A stretch of DNA of 64,000 nucleotides from Methylobacterium sp. Leaf118 (GTDB lineage: Bacteria; Pseudomonadota; Alphaproteobacteria; Rhizobiales; Beijerinckiaceae). The DNA is taken from the NCBI RefSeq assembly GCF_920984675.1, contig NZ_CAKLBV010000015.1, forward strand, positions 1 to 64,000, read 5' to 3'. This document shows, one piece after another, positions 40,188-49,585 of the stretch. The notes under the pieces are model-generated. The model worked only from the letters and a program-made list of their open reading frames with translations. It ran no database searches and was not told where the DNA came from. The first letter of the stretch is position 1. Every line of letters begins with the position of its first letter. Both the position numbers and the translations under genes were made by a program.

Positions 40188-40973
40188 TCAGTGACCGAGA
40201 TAGACTTCGACGACCTTCGGATCGTTCTTGACCCGCTCCATCGAGCCCTCCGACAAAACACGGCCCTGATGGAGCACGGTGACCCGGTGGGCGATGTCCT
40301 CGACGAACTTCATGTCGTGCTCGATGACGAGCACCGAGCGGCCCTTGATGATCTGGTTCAGGAGCTCGGCGGTCTTGATGCGCTCGCCGACGCTCATGCC
40401 GGCCACCGGCTCGTCGAGCATCAGGAGTTCCGGGTCCTGGATCAGCAGCATGCCGATCTCCAGCCACTGCTTCTGGCCGTGGCTCAGGAACTCGGCCCGC
40501 TCGTCGAGCTGGTCCTTCAGGAAGATCGTCTGGGCGATCTCATGGATGCGGTCGCGCACCTCGGCGTCGCGCTTGAAGGTGAGCGCGCCAAACACCGACC
40601 GGCCGCGCGGAAACGAGATCTCGAGATTTTCGAACACCGTCAAGTCGTCGTAGATCGAGGGCGTCTGGAACTTGCGGCCCACGCCGGCCTGGACGATCGC
40701 GCTCTCGGAGAGCTTGGTCAGTTCCTGGCCCTTGTACTTGATCGAGCCGGAACTCGCCCGGGTGCGACCGCAGATCAGGTCGAGCACCGTGGTCTTGCCG
40801 GCGCCGTTCGGGCCGATGATGACCCGGATCTCGTCCGGATCGACGTAGAACGAGACGTCGTTGACCGCCTTAAACCCGTCGAAGGAGACGGTGAGCGCCT
40901 CGACCGCCAGCAGGAAACTTTTGTCGTCTGCCGGCGTGCCGATCGGCGCGGTGGGGAGGATGGCCGCGTTCAT
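40188..40973 (-). CDS. urtD: Urea ABC transporter ATPase UrtD
   Basis: A 261-residue LivG-like ATPase. Walker A GPNGAGKT lies at residues 54-61, the signature is LSHGQKQWLEIGMLL (the HGQKQWLEI form typical of UrtD), and Walker B is ELLMLDEPVAGMS. ATG 40973 has GAGGA upstream; a GTG at 40988 that overlaps the urtC stop is an alternative start adding five residues. Partner of UrtE under the UrtB/UrtC permeases. Confidence 0.94.
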   Translation of the reverse strand: MNAAILPTAPIGTPADDKSFLLAVEALTVSFDGFKAVNDVSFYVDPDEIRVIIGPNGAGKTTVLDLICGRTRASSGSIKYKGQELTKLSESAIVQAGVGRKFQTPSIYDDLTVFENLEISFPRGRSVFGALTFKRDAEVRDRIHEIAQTIFLKDQLDERAEFLSHGQKQWLEIGMLLIQDPELLMLDEPVAGMSVGERIKTAELLNQIIKGRSVLVIEHDMKFVEDIAHRVTVLHQGRVLSEGSMERVKNDPKVVEVYLGH

Positions 40974-40984
40974 GGTTCTCGTCC

Positions 40985-42166
40985 TCACTCGGCCGGGGCG
41001 CCGTGGGGCAAAGCCGGGCTGGCGACGGGCGCCAAACTCTTGGCCTTGCGGAACAGGCGGGGTTCGATGTGCTCGCGCCAGATTCCGGCGAGCCCGTTGG
41101 GGAAGATCAGAACCACGGCGATGAACAGGCCGCCGAGGCCGAACAGCCAGAGATCGGGGAAGCTCTCGGAGAAGCTCGTCTTGGCCCAGTTGACCAGCAG
41201 CGTCCCCCAGACCGCGCCGAACAGCGACAGGCGTCCGCCGACGGCAGCGTAGATCACCATCTCGATCGAGGGCACGATGCCGACGAACGACGGCGACATG
41301 AACCCGACCTGCAGGGTGAACATCGCCCCGCCGATCGCCGCGAAGGCCGCCGCCAGGCAGAAGGCGAACACCTTGAAGCCCGCCACCGAGTAGCCGGAGA
41401 AGCGGACCCGGTCCTCCTTCTCGCGCATGGCCACCAGAATGCGCCCGAGCTTCGACTTCTTCACGTACTGCGCCATCAGGATGCAGCCGATGAGGAGCCC
41501 GCCATTGACGAAGTAGAGGATGAACTTCGCGCTATCCTGGCGGATGTCCCAGCCGTGCAGCGTGCGCAGGTCCGTGATGCCGTTGATGCCGCCGGTATAG
41601 CCCTGCTGACCGACGATCAGGATCGTCAGGATCGCGGCGATGGCCTGGGTGATGATGGCGAAGTAGGTGCCGCCGACGCGCCGCTTGAACATCGCCACCG
41701 AGATGAGGAAGGCGAAGGCCACCGGCACCGCGACGACGAGGATCAGGGTCAGCGGCAGGCTCTGGAACGGATGCCAGAACCAGGGCAGCGACGTGATCTG
41801 GTTCCAGTCCATGAAGTCGGGAATGCCCGGCGTCGACTGGATTTTGGTGTTCTCGACGCTCGAAGCCTCCAGCTTCAAGTACATCGCCATACAATATCCG
41901 CCCAACCCGAAAAAGACGCCCTGGCCCAGCGAGAGGATGCCGGCATAGCCCCAGCAGATGACGAGACCGAGGGCGACGAAGGCGTAGGTGAGGTATTTGC
42001 CGACGAGGTTGAGGCGGAAGCCGTCGAGCATCAGCGGCAGGACCACCAGGATCACGCCGGCGAGCAGCAGCAGGCTCACCCACTCGACCGGCTTCATGAA
42101 GGGGTTGTCGTTGACGGTGACCGCCTTCGACAGAGACTGCATCGGGCTCGTCTTCGGGTTCGTCAT
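40985..42166 (-). CDS. urtC: Urea ABC transporter permease UrtC
   Basis: A 393-residue LivM-like permease with about nine or ten hydrophobic segments. The family motif GYAGILSLGQGVFFGLGGYCMAMYL is present, as is the RIRE-like EKEDRVRFSGY loop that contacts the ATPases. The GGINGITDLRTLHGW segment is typical of urea-type rather than amino acid-type LivM proteins. It starts 12 bases after urtB. Confidence 0.94.
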   Translation of the reverse strand: MTNPKTSPMQSLSKAVTVNDNPFMKPVEWVSLLLLAGVILVVLPLMLDGFRLNLVGKYLTYAFVALGLVICWGYAGILSLGQGVFFGLGGYCMAMYLKLEASSVENTKIQSTPGIPDFMDWNQITSLPWFWHPFQSLPLTLILVVAVPVAFAFLISVAMFKRRVGGTYFAIITQAIAAILTILIVGQQGYTGGINGITDLRTLHGWDIRQDSAKFILYFVNGGLLIGCILMAQYVKKSKLGRILVAMREKEDRVRFSGYSVAGFKVFAFCLAAAFAAIGGAMFTLQVGFMSPSFVGIVPSIEMVIYAAVGGRLSLFGAVWGTLLVNWAKTSFSESFPDLWLFGLGGLFIAVVLIFPNGLAGIWREHIEPRLFRKAKSLAPVASPALPHGAPAE

Positions 42167-42178
42167 CGGGGGCGCTCC

Positions 42179-43105
42179 TCAGCGACGGACCTTGAGGGTG
42201 AACAGGCCCTGCGGCCGCAGCATCAGGATCCCCACCACCGCGAGCAGGGTGAGCACCTTGGCCATCGAGCCGGAGAGGAAGAATTCGAGGGTCGACTGGG
42301 TCTGCGAGATCGAGAAGGCCGAGGCGACGGTGCCGAGCAGGCTCGCCGCGCCCCCGAACACCACGATCAGGAAGGTGTCGACGATGTAGAGCTGGCCCGA
42401 GGTCGGCCCGGTGGAGCCGATCATCGTGAAGGCCGAGCCGGCGATGCCGGCGATGCCGCAGCCGAGACCGAAGGTGGTGCGGTCGACCTTCTCGGTATCG
42501 ATGCCGACGGCGCCCGCCATCGGGCGGTTGCTCATCACCGCCCGGATCTGCGCGCCGAAGCGCGAGCGGTACATGAGCACCGCGACGCCCAGCGTGATGA
42601 CGGTCGTGACCGCGATCACGAACAGCCCGTTGATCTGCACCTCGATCGAGTCGGTGACGGGGATCGAGCCCATCATCCAGGAGGGCAGTTCGACGCCGAC
42701 CTCGCGCGGGCCGAAGATCGTGCGGTAGGCCTGCTGCAGGATCAGCGAGAGGCCCCAGGTCGCCAGCAGCGTATCGAGCGGACGCTTGTAGAGGTGGCGG
42801 ATCAGCGCCCATTCCACCAGCATGCCCATCGCCCCGGAGGCCAGGAAGGCGAGCGCCATGGCGACGAAGAAGTAGGCGGGAAACAGCGACGGCAGATACG
42901 CCTGGAAGAACGTCGAGCAGAGATAGGTCACATAGGCGCCCAGGATCATGAACTCGCCGTGAGCCATGTTGATGACGCCCATCTGGCCGAAGATGATCGC
43001 GAGCCCCAGCGCCATCAGGACGTAGACGGAGAACAGGATCAGACCGGCAAAGCCCTGCATCACGAAGATCGAGCTGAGGTCTGCGAGCGAATATTCGCCG
43101 AACAT
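42179..43105 (-). CDS. urtB: Urea ABC transporter permease UrtB
   Basis: A 308-residue LivH-like permease. Recognisable segments are MALGLAIIFGQMGVINMAHGEFMILGAYVTY, the LLATWGLSLILQQ helix, and NRPMAGAVGIDTEKVD, the coupling loop. The MAHGEF motif and IPVTDS loop fit UrtB. ATG 43105 (MFGEYSL) was chosen; the in-frame extension to 43189 covers a palindrome and has no family similarity. Confidence 0.94.
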   Translation of the reverse strand: MFGEYSLADLSSIFVMQGFAGLILFSVYVLMALGLAIIFGQMGVINMAHGEFMILGAYVTYLCSTFFQAYLPSLFPAYFFVAMALAFLASGAMGMLVEWALIRHLYKRPLDTLLATWGLSLILQQAYRTIFGPREVGVELPSWMMGSIPVTDSIEVQINGLFVIAVTTVITLGVAVLMYRSRFGAQIRAVMSNRPMAGAVGIDTEKVDRTTFGLGCGIAGIAGSAFTMIGSTGPTSGQLYIVDTFLIVVFGGAASLLGTVASAFSISQTQSTLEFFLSGSMAKVLTLLAVVGILMLRPQGLFTLKVRR

Positions 43106-43178
43106 GATGGGGGTCCCCGGCGGAATGGTCTGGCGGGATCGCGATGGAGGGCGCAGCAAGTGTCGGGCCACGCAAGGC

Positions 43179-43200
43179 CTCCTCCCCATGTGGGGAGGAG
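43179..43200. repeat. 22-bp palindrome between urtA and urtB
   Basis: CTCCTCCCCA and TGGGGAGGAG flank a two-base centre, giving a perfect stem in both strands. It sits in the 187-base gap between urtA and urtB. It may reduce or process the transcript so that the binding protein is made in excess, a common arrangement for ABC operons. Confidence 0.7.
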
Positions 43201-43292
43201 CGTCAGGGGGAAGGCGGCGCCGGATCGGTGGCGGCTGTGCCTTTCGGGACGCAGCGCCGCCGCCCCGCGAGGCGGCGGCGTGGCCGTCGCGG

Positions 43293-44558
43293 CTACTGGT
43301 AGCCCTTCGGGAAGGGATTCGGCTCGATCAGCTCGGGGCTCTCGTAGACCACTTCGAATTGTCCGGTCGGCAGGGCCTTGGCGACGCGGGTCTTCGACCA
43401 GAGGTGGTGATTGGGATGGATCTTCACGTAACCTTCGGGCGCTTCCTTGAATTCGATCCCCGCAGAGGCGGCGGCCACCTTGTCGACATCGAAGGAGCCG
43501 GCCTTCTCGACCGACATCTTCCACAGGAACGGACCGAGATAGGCGGCCTGGGTGACGTCGCCGATGACGGTCTTCTCGCCCCACATCTTCTTGAAGGCGG
43601 CGACGAAGGCCTCGTTGTTGGGGTTCTTGAGCGACTGGAAGTACTTCATGCAGGAATAAGCGCCGGCGATGTTGTCGCCGCCGATGCCGTCGATCTCGTC
43701 CTCGGTGACCGAGATCGTCAGCAGGGTCTGCTTGTTGAGATCGATGCCGGCCGCCTTGAGCTGCTTGTAGAAGGCCACGTTCGAGCCGCCGACCACGTCG
43801 GCGAAGATCACGTCGGGCTTCTTGAGCTTGATCTTGTTGATAACCGAGTTGAACTGCGTGTGACCGAGCGGGAAATATTCCTCGCCCGAGACCGTGCCCT
43901 TGAGAACGTTCTCGATGTGCTTGCGGGCGATCTTGTTCGAGGTACGCGGCCAGATGTAGTCCGAGCCGACCATGAAGAACGACTTGGCGCCCTTCTCCTT
44001 CGCCACCCAGTCGAGCGAGGCGAGGATCTGCTGCGTCGCCTCCTGGCCGGTGTAGATGACGTTCTTGGACTGCTCCAGGCCCTCGTAGAAGGTCGGGTAG
44101 TAGAGAAGGCCGTTATACTGCTCGAAGACCGGCAGCGCCGCCTTGCGCGAGGCCGAGGTCCAGCAGCCCATCACCGCCGCGCAGTGATCGTTGACGAGGA
44201 GCTTCTTGGCCTTCTCGGCAAAGGTCGGCCAGTCGGAGGCGCCGTCCTCCTGGATCACCTTGATCTTGCGGCCCAGCACGCCGCCCATCTCGTTGATCTG
44301 GGCGATGGCGAGCTTCTCGGCCTGGATCGAGCCGGTCTCGGAGATCGCCATGGTGCCGGTGGCCGAGTGCAGGATGCCGACCGTGACCTCGGTGTCGGTC
44401 ACCGCGAGCCCGGTCGTGTTGACCGCCGAGATCGGAGCGGCGGCGAAGGCGGTGCGGGGCATCAAGGCCAGCGCGGGCAGGCCGGCCATGCCCATCAGGA
44501 GGGTGCGCCGCAGCGGCGAGCGCGGGCCGTTCTCGGTGTCGGATCTGTCCTTCGCCAT
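43293..44558 (-). CDS. urtA: Urea ABC transporter substrate-binding protein UrtA
   Basis: A 421-residue periplasmic binding protein of the FmdD/UrtA type. The leader SPLRRTLLMGMAGLPALALMPRTAFA carries a twin-arginine-like pair and a hydrophobic core. The mature start has VTVGILHSATGTMAISE, then the urea-specific CWTSASRKAALPVFEQYNGLLYYP, the SDYIWPRTSNKIA segment and VTQAAYLGPFLWK. These agree with UrtA rather than LivK. ATG 44558 was chosen; the in-frame GTG-type extension upstream is not conserved. It is transcribed divergently from the sensor kinase fusion. Confidence 0.95.
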   Translation of the reverse strand: MAKDRSDTENGPRSPLRRTLLMGMAGLPALALMPRTAFAAAPISAVNTTGLAVTDTEVTVGILHSATGTMAISETGSIQAEKLAIAQINEMGGVLGRKIKVIQEDGASDWPTFAEKAKKLLVNDHCAAVMGCWTSASRKAALPVFEQYNGLLYYPTFYEGLEQSKNVIYTGQEATQQILASLDWVAKEKGAKSFFMVGSDYIWPRTSNKIARKHIENVLKGTVSGEEYFPLGHTQFNSVINKIKLKKPDVIFADVVGGSNVAFYKQLKAAGIDLNKQTLLTISVTEDEIDGIGGDNIAGAYSCMKYFQSLKNPNNEAFVAAFKKMWGEKTVIGDVTQAAYLGPFLWKMSVEKAGSFDVDKVAAASAGIEFKEAPEGYVKIHPNHHLWSKTRVAKALPTGQFEVVYESPELIEPNPFPKGYQ

Positions 44559-44649
44559 TCTGCCAGCCCTGTCACCTCGCGTCCGGCGGCTCATGGTGCG
44601 GCCGCGGATCGACGAGGGTCAGGCTAGGCCGCGGGTTGCGCCGCAGCAT

Positions 44650-44667
44650 ATACGCTGTTCTGCGTAT
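44650..44667. promoter_or_regulatory. Inverted repeat ATACGC-N6-GCGTAT in the urtA/kinase divergent region
   Basis: ATACGC (44650-44655) and GCGTAT (44662-44667) form a perfect dyad with six-base spacing, 92 bases upstream of the urtA start and 186 bases upstream of the kinase gene. A dyad of this size suits a dimeric LuxR-type response regulator, one of which is encoded next door. Function is inferred. Confidence 0.45.
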
Positions 44668-44852
44668 GGCCGGGGCGGCGGGCCGCGGGCACGATGACGG
44701 CCCTTCGATCGGATGCCGCACTCGACGCGTCCGGGCGCGCATGGCTCTTGCGAGGGCGAGGGGCCGGCGCGCATCCTGCGCACCGGGCAGGGCGGAGACC
44801 CGGGCAGGGACTCGTCAGGCGGTCGCGTACGGGATCGACGACAGACGTCACG

Positions 44853-47800
44853 ATGAACGGCCGCCAGCACATCATCCCGATCCGGCGCGCCTACAACCGC
44901 TTGGTGGCGGATGAGACGCTGGAGGATTACGCCCTCCGCTTCACCGCCAAGAAGGCCCGCCGCTGGACGCCGATGGCGGTGGCCCAGACGGCTTTGGGCT
45001 CGATCTCGTTCCTGGCCCTGGAGGCCATCGGCGGGACGCTGGTGTTGGCGGTGGGCTTCACCAACACGCTCGCCGCCGTGCTCCTCGTCGGCGCACTCAT
45101 CTTCGCCACCGCCGCGCCGATCACCGTCTATGCCGCCCGCTACGGCGTCGACATGGACCTCCTCACCCGGGGCGCGGGCTTCGGCTATCTCGGCTCGACC
45201 ATCACCTCGCTGATCTATGCGAGCTTCACCTTCCTGTTCCTGGCGATCGAGGCCGCCATCATGGCCCTGGCGCTGCAACTCTGCTTCGGGCTGCCGCTCT
45301 GGCTCGGCTACATCGTCTGCGCCGGCATCGTCATTCCGCTGGTGGTCTACGGCATCCGGCTCATCAGCCGCTTCCAGATCTGGACGCAGCCGGTCTGGAT
45401 CGCCCTGAACCTGCTGCCGCTCGCCTTCATCGCCCTGAGCCCGGACGCGCCCGCCTCGCTCGCCACGCTCCAGACCTTCCCGGGCCTCGGGCCGGGGGCG
45501 GCGGCCGGGTTCGATGCCCTCCGCTTCGGGCTGGCCACCAGCGTGCTCCTGGCCCTCCTCGCCCAGGTCGGCGAGCAGGTCGATTTTCTCCGGTTCGTCC
45601 CACCGGCCCGAGGGACGCGCGACATCACGTGGTGGTCGGCGGTGCTCGCGGGCGGCGCGGGCTGGATCGTGCCGGGCCTGCTCAAGATCCTGCTCGGGGC
45701 CTTCCTCGCCGTGCTGGCTTTGGGCCACGGCATCCCGGCGCCCCAGGCCGCCGAGCCGACCCGGATGTACGCGGTCGCCTTCGGCTACGTGACGCCCTCG
45801 CGGGAGGGCGCGCTCCTGCTGATGACCGGATTCGTGGCGCTCTCGCAGATCAAGATCAACCTCACCAACGCCTATGCGGGCTCGATCGCGTGGTCGAACT
45901 TCTTCTCGCGCCTCACCCACAGCCATCCGGGCCGGGTGGTGTGGCTCGTCTTCAACGTCGCCATCGCCCTGATGTTGATGGAGCTCGGCATCGACAAGAC
46001 GATCGAGAGCACCCTGCCCCTCTACGCCGTCGTGGTCTCGGCCTGGGTCGGGGCGCTCGCCTCGGACCTCGCCGTCAACAAGCCGCTCGGGCTGTCGCCG
46101 CCGGGCATCGAGTTCAAGCGCGCCCATCTCTACGCGGTCAATCCGGTCGGCATCGGAGCGATGGCGCTGGGACTGGCGCTGGGCTGGCTCGCCTATGCGG
46201 GCGCGTTCGGGACCCTGGCCGCCGCCTTCGCGCCGCTGATCGCCCTCGCCGCCGCCTTCGGGGCCGCGCCGCTGATCGCCTGGGGCACGGAGGGGCGCTA
46301 CTACATCGCCCGGCCGCCGGAGGCCGGGCTGGCGTCGGGCGGCGAGATCGTCTGCAGGGTCTGCGAGCTGCCTTTCGAGGGCGAGGACATGGCGCAGTGC
46401 CCCGCCTATGGCGGACCGATCTGCTCCCTGTGCTGCTCGCTCGATGCCCGTTGTAGCGACCTGTGCAAGCCGCACGGACGCCTCGACGCCCAGGCCCAGG
46501 CGAGCCTCGGGCGCTTCGTGCCGGCCCCCGTCGCGGCCTGGATCGGCGCGCCGCTCGGACGCTACCTCGCCCTGATGCTCTGCCTCGTGGGCGTGGTCGG
46601 GCTGATCCTCGGCGTCGTCCACGCGGGCGCCAGCAGCGGGCAGCCGGAGCATCGCGAGACCCTGCGGGCCGCGCTCACGAGCGTGTTCTTCATCCTCGTG
46701 CTGATCCTCGGCGTCGTCGCGTGGCTGTTCGTGCTCGCCCAGGAGAGCCGCCGCGTCGCCCAGGCCGAGACCGAGCGCCAGACCGCGCTCTACCAAGCCG
46801 AGATCGCCGCCCACAAGATCACCGACGCCAAGCTGCAGGAGGCCAAGGAGACGGCCGAGGCCGCCAACCTCGCCAAAAGCCGCTACGTCGTCGGCATCAG
46901 CCACGAGCTGCGCACGCCGCTGAACGCCGTGCTCGGCTACGCCCAGCTCCTCGAGGTCGATCCCGAGATCCCGGCGCCGCGGCGGCGCGGCCTTCAGGTG
47001 ATCCGACGCAGCGCCCAGCATCTCTCCGGCCTGATCGACGGCCTGCTCGACATCTCCCGCATGGAGGCCGGGCGCCTTCAGGTTCACCGCAACGAGATCC
47101 GGCTGGCCGACTTCCTGGACCAGATCGTCGACATGGTGCGGCTCCAAGCGGAGGCCGCGGGCCTGCAGTTCCGCTTCACCCGGCCCGAGACCCTGCCGGC
47201 GGTCGTCGCCACCGACGAGAAGCGCCTGCGCCAGATCCTGCTCAACCTCCTGTCCAACGCGATCAAGTTCACGCCGTCGGGCGAGATCGGCCTCGAGGTG
47301 ACCTATCGCAGCCAAGTGACGGTCTTCACCATCCGCGACACCGGCCTCGGCATCCGGCCGGACGACCTCGGGCGCATCTTCGAGCCGTTCGAGCGCGGCT
47401 CGATTCCCGCCGCCCGGAGCCAGCCCGGCACCGGCCTCGGGCTCACCATCGCCGGCCTGCTGGCGCAGGTGATGGGCGGAGAGATCACCGTGGAGAGCGA
47501 GGTCGGGCGCGGGACCCGCTTCCGGGTCAGGCTGATGCTGTCGTCGGTGGCGCGCCCCGCGGCGAGCCCCGCGGCTCCCCCGGGGCCGGCCATGGCCAGC
47601 GCCCCGCGCCGCTATGCGGGCCGCCGCCGCCATGTCCTCGTGGTCGACGACGACCCGGCCCACCGCACCCTGATGCGCGACATCCTCGAACCCCTCGGGA
47701 TCGCGGTCGCAGAGGCGCCCGACGGGCCGGCCTGCCTCGCTTTGTGGGACGCGAACCCGGCGCATCCGCCTGACCTCGTCCTCCTCGACATCGCCATGCC

Positions 47801-48284
47801 CGGCCTCGGCGGCTGGACCGTCGCCGAGCGCCTGCGGACCCGCGCGCCGACCCTGCGCATCGCCATGATGTCGGCCAACGTCCACGAGATCAGCCCGAGC
47901 CGGGGCGTCGATGCCCGCCACGACGCGATCATCGCCAAGCCCTTCGACCTGCGCGACTTCCTCGATCAGGTCACGCGCCTGCTCGGCCTCGATTGGGTCG
48001 AGGAGGCGCCGCCGGCGGCGTCCGGGCCGGAGCCGGCCCCCTCCCCCGGGCCGGGCGGCGCGGCGCCCCCTCTCCCCGTGCTGGAGGAACTGCTCCGGCT
48101 CGGACGCATCGGCCATGTGCGCGCCATCGAGGCCCGGCTCGCCGAGATCGCCCGCGCGGACCCGGGCGCCGCCGCCTTCGCGGCCCGTCTCCAGGCCCTC
48201 GTCGCGGCCTTCGACCTGCCGACCTACATGCGCCTGCTGCAGGACGCCGCCCAGGCGGCCGCCCGAGAGGCCACCGATGCCTGA
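44853..48284 (+). CDS. NCS1-type transporter/histidine kinase/receiver fusion (membrane sensor)
   Basis: A protein of about 1143 residues with four parts. Residues 1-490 are about 12 hydrophobic helices resembling purine/cytosine permeases (NCS1), with VAQTALGSISFLALEAIGG, YGVDMDLLTRGAGFGYLGS and an INLTNAYAGSIAWSNFFSRLTH segment. A Cys-rich stretch follows (CRVCELPFEGEDMAQC, CSLCCSLDARCSDLC), then two more helices and a coiled coil. The kinase has phosphoacceptor His684 (GISHELRTPLN), N-box LLNLLSNAIKFT and G-boxes DTGLGI and GTGLGLTI. A receiver with Asp979 (LVLLDIAMPG) is followed by an Ala-rich helical, Hpt-like tail. It overlaps the next gene by eight bases. Sensing of a nitrogen substrate is inferred. 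The start at ATG 44853 (MNGRQH) is uncertain. Confidence 0.88.
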   Translation: MNGRQHIIPIRRAYNRLVADETLEDYALRFTAKKARRWTPMAVAQTALGSISFLALEAIGGTLVLAVGFTNTLAAVLLVGALIFATAAPITVYAARYGVDMDLLTRGAGFGYLGSTITSLIYASFTFLFLAIEAAIMALALQLCFGLPLWLGYIVCAGIVIPLVVYGIRLISRFQIWTQPVWIALNLLPLAFIALSPDAPASLATLQTFPGLGPGAAAGFDALRFGLATSVLLALLAQVGEQVDFLRFVPPARGTRDITWWSAVLAGGAGWIVPGLLKILLGAFLAVLALGHGIPAPQAAEPTRMYAVAFGYVTPSREGALLLMTGFVALSQIKINLTNAYAGSIAWSNFFSRLTHSHPGRVVWLVFNVAIALMLMELGIDKTIESTLPLYAVVVSAWVGALASDLAVNKPLGLSPPGIEFKRAHLYAVNPVGIGAMALGLALGWLAYAGAFGTLAAAFAPLIALAAAFGAAPLIAWGTEGRYYIARPPEAGLASGGEIVCRVCELPFEGEDMAQCPAYGGPICSLCCSLDARCSDLCKPHGRLDAQAQASLGRFVPAPVAAWIGAPLGRYLALMLCLVGVVGLILGVVHAGASSGQPEHRETLRAALTSVFFILVLILGVVAWLFVLAQESRRVAQAETERQTALYQAEIAAHKITDAKLQEAKETAEAANLAKSRYVVGISHELRTPLNAVLGYAQLLEVDPEIPAPRRRGLQVIRRSAQHLSGLIDGLLDISRMEAGRLQVHRNEIRLADFLDQIVDMVRLQAEAAGLQFRFTRPETLPAVVATDEKRLRQILLNLLSNAIKFTPSGEIGLEVTYRSQVTVFTIRDTGLGIRPDDLGRIFEPFERGSIPAARSQPGTGLGLTIAGLLAQVMGGEITVESEVGRGTRFRVRLMLSSVARPAASPAAPPGPAMASAPRRYAGRRRHVLVVDDDPAHRTLMRDILEPLGIAVAEAPDGPACLALWDANPAHPPDLVLLDIAMPGLGGWTVAERLRTRAPTLRIAMMSANVHEISPSRGVDARHDAIIAKPFDLRDFLDQVTRLLGLDWVEEAPPAASGPEPAPSPGPGGAAPPLPVLEELLRLGRIGHVRAIEARLAEIARADPGAAAFAARLQALVAAFDLPTYMRLLQDAAQAAAREATDA

Positions 48285-49191
48285 AGCGCCCGGCCAGCGC
48301 GACATCGTCCTCGTGGTGGACGATTCCCCCGACACGCTGAGCTTCCTCACCGAGGCGATCGAGCGCTCCGGCGCCACCGTTCTCGTCGCGGTGGCAGGCG
48401 AGGCCGCGCTGGCGCTGGTAGACGAGATCACCCCCGACATCATCCTGCTCGACGCCATGATGCCGGGCATGGACGGGTTCGAGACCTGCCGCCGCCTCAA
48501 GGCGAAGCCCGCGGTGGCGGGCGTGCCGGTCATCTTCATGACGGGACTGTCGGAGACCGAGCATATCGTGCAGGGGCTGGAGGCGGGCGGCGTCGATTAC
48601 GTCACCAAGCCGATCGCGCCCGACGAGATCCTGGCGCGCATCCGCGTCCACCTGGCCGGAGCGCGGGCGGCCCAGAGCCTGCGCGCGGCCCTCGACACCA
48701 CCGGGCGCACCCTGTTCGCCGTCGATCCGGCCGGGGCCGTGCTCTGGGCGACACCGCAGGCCGCACAGGTGCTCGCCGCCTGTGCGGCGCCGGCCGAGGC
48801 CGACCGCCTGCCCGAAGCCGGCCGGGCCTGGCTGCGAGCCTGCCTCGAAACCGGGCCGAGCGCGCCCTCCACCCTCACCGACCTGTCGGGCGGTGCCCAC
48901 ACCGTCAGCTTCGTCGGGCGCACCGGCAACGAGGTGCTGCTGCGCCTGTCCCGCGACGCGGTCGCCAGCGGCATCGAGCTGCTGCGCTCCCGCCTGCCCA
49001 TCACCGCCCGGGAGGCCGACGTGCTGTTCTGGCTCGCGCGCGGCAAGGCGAACCGCGACATCGGCGAGATCCTGTCCCTGAGTCCGCGCACCATCACCAA
49101 GCATCTCGAAGGCATCTACGCCAAGCTCGGCGTCGAGAACCGCACCGCCGCCTCGATCATCGCCGCCCGCCACCTGCAGGACCTCGGCTGA
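48277..49191 (+). CDS. Response regulator with LuxR-type DNA-binding domain
   Basis: A 304-residue regulator. The N-terminal receiver has acidic pair Asp15-Asp16 (VLVVDDSPD), phosphoacceptor Asp59 (IILLDAMMPG) and Lys111 (DYVTKPIAPDE). A middle segment of about 100 residues has no clear domain. The C-terminal helix-turn-helix (ITAREADVLFWLARGKANRDIGEIL, then SPRTITKHLEGIYAKLGV) is of the LuxR/FixJ type. Its start overlaps the kinase fusion, so the two form a two-component pair. Targets are probably the divergent urt genes. Confidence 0.93.
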   Translation: MPEAPGQRDIVLVVDDSPDTLSFLTEAIERSGATVLVAVAGEAALALVDEITPDIILLDAMMPGMDGFETCRRLKAKPAVAGVPVIFMTGLSETEHIVQGLEAGGVDYVTKPIAPDEILARIRVHLAGARAAQSLRAALDTTGRTLFAVDPAGAVLWATPQAAQVLAACAAPAEADRLPEAGRAWLRACLETGPSAPSTLTDLSGGAHTVSFVGRTGNEVLLRLSRDAVASGIELLRSRLPITAREADVLFWLARGKANRDIGEILSLSPRTITKHLEGIYAKLGVENRTAASIIAARHLQDLG

Positions 49192-49585
49192 GGCCCGCCG
49201 CTCCGGCCGGCACGGCCGCGACACGGTCGGCCGGGACCCTCCGCCGCTGAACGCATCGGATTTTTTCCAAAGAGCCGGCCTCCCCCTCACGGACCAAACT
49301 CTCCGATCCTGGGCCGCATCGGATGGATCGCCGACGGACGGGGGCTCCGGAGCGGATGCCCAAGGATTCCGTCAAGGATTGCCGGATCGGGGCCGCCGGA
49401 CGGGGCAGAACAGCGTCAAGCGCGCAGGCTATCGCTGGGACGCTGGTGGGGTATGCCCCCCATGCAGTTTGCTATAATGACAGCTCGACATATGACCTGC
49501 ATTATATCGCCTGCTACCGGGCCTCAGGCGACAGCGCGAACGAGTTCGACATGTGCAGCTTCCCATCTCCGGAGACCGCGTGGGC
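49192..49585. other. Intergenic region between the response regulator and the gene before fdh1B
   Basis: About 390 bases without a convincing gene. A TATAAT at 49473-49478 resembles a -10 element but no good -35 was found at the usual distance. A second TTATAT lies near 49503. The region becomes more A/T-rich after 49460 and is the likely promoter of the small gene and fdh1BA. Confidence 0.4.

Noticed and set aside
44619-48539. 1306-residue open frame on the minus strand
   Set aside because: It is the antisense of the transporter-kinase gene, whose kinase and receiver motifs are unmistakable. The minus frame is low-complexity.
49450-49478. Sigma-70 promoter with TATAAT before fdh1B
   Set aside because: The -10 is good but no matching -35 at 16-18 bases could be seen, so it is only mentioned under the intergenic region.
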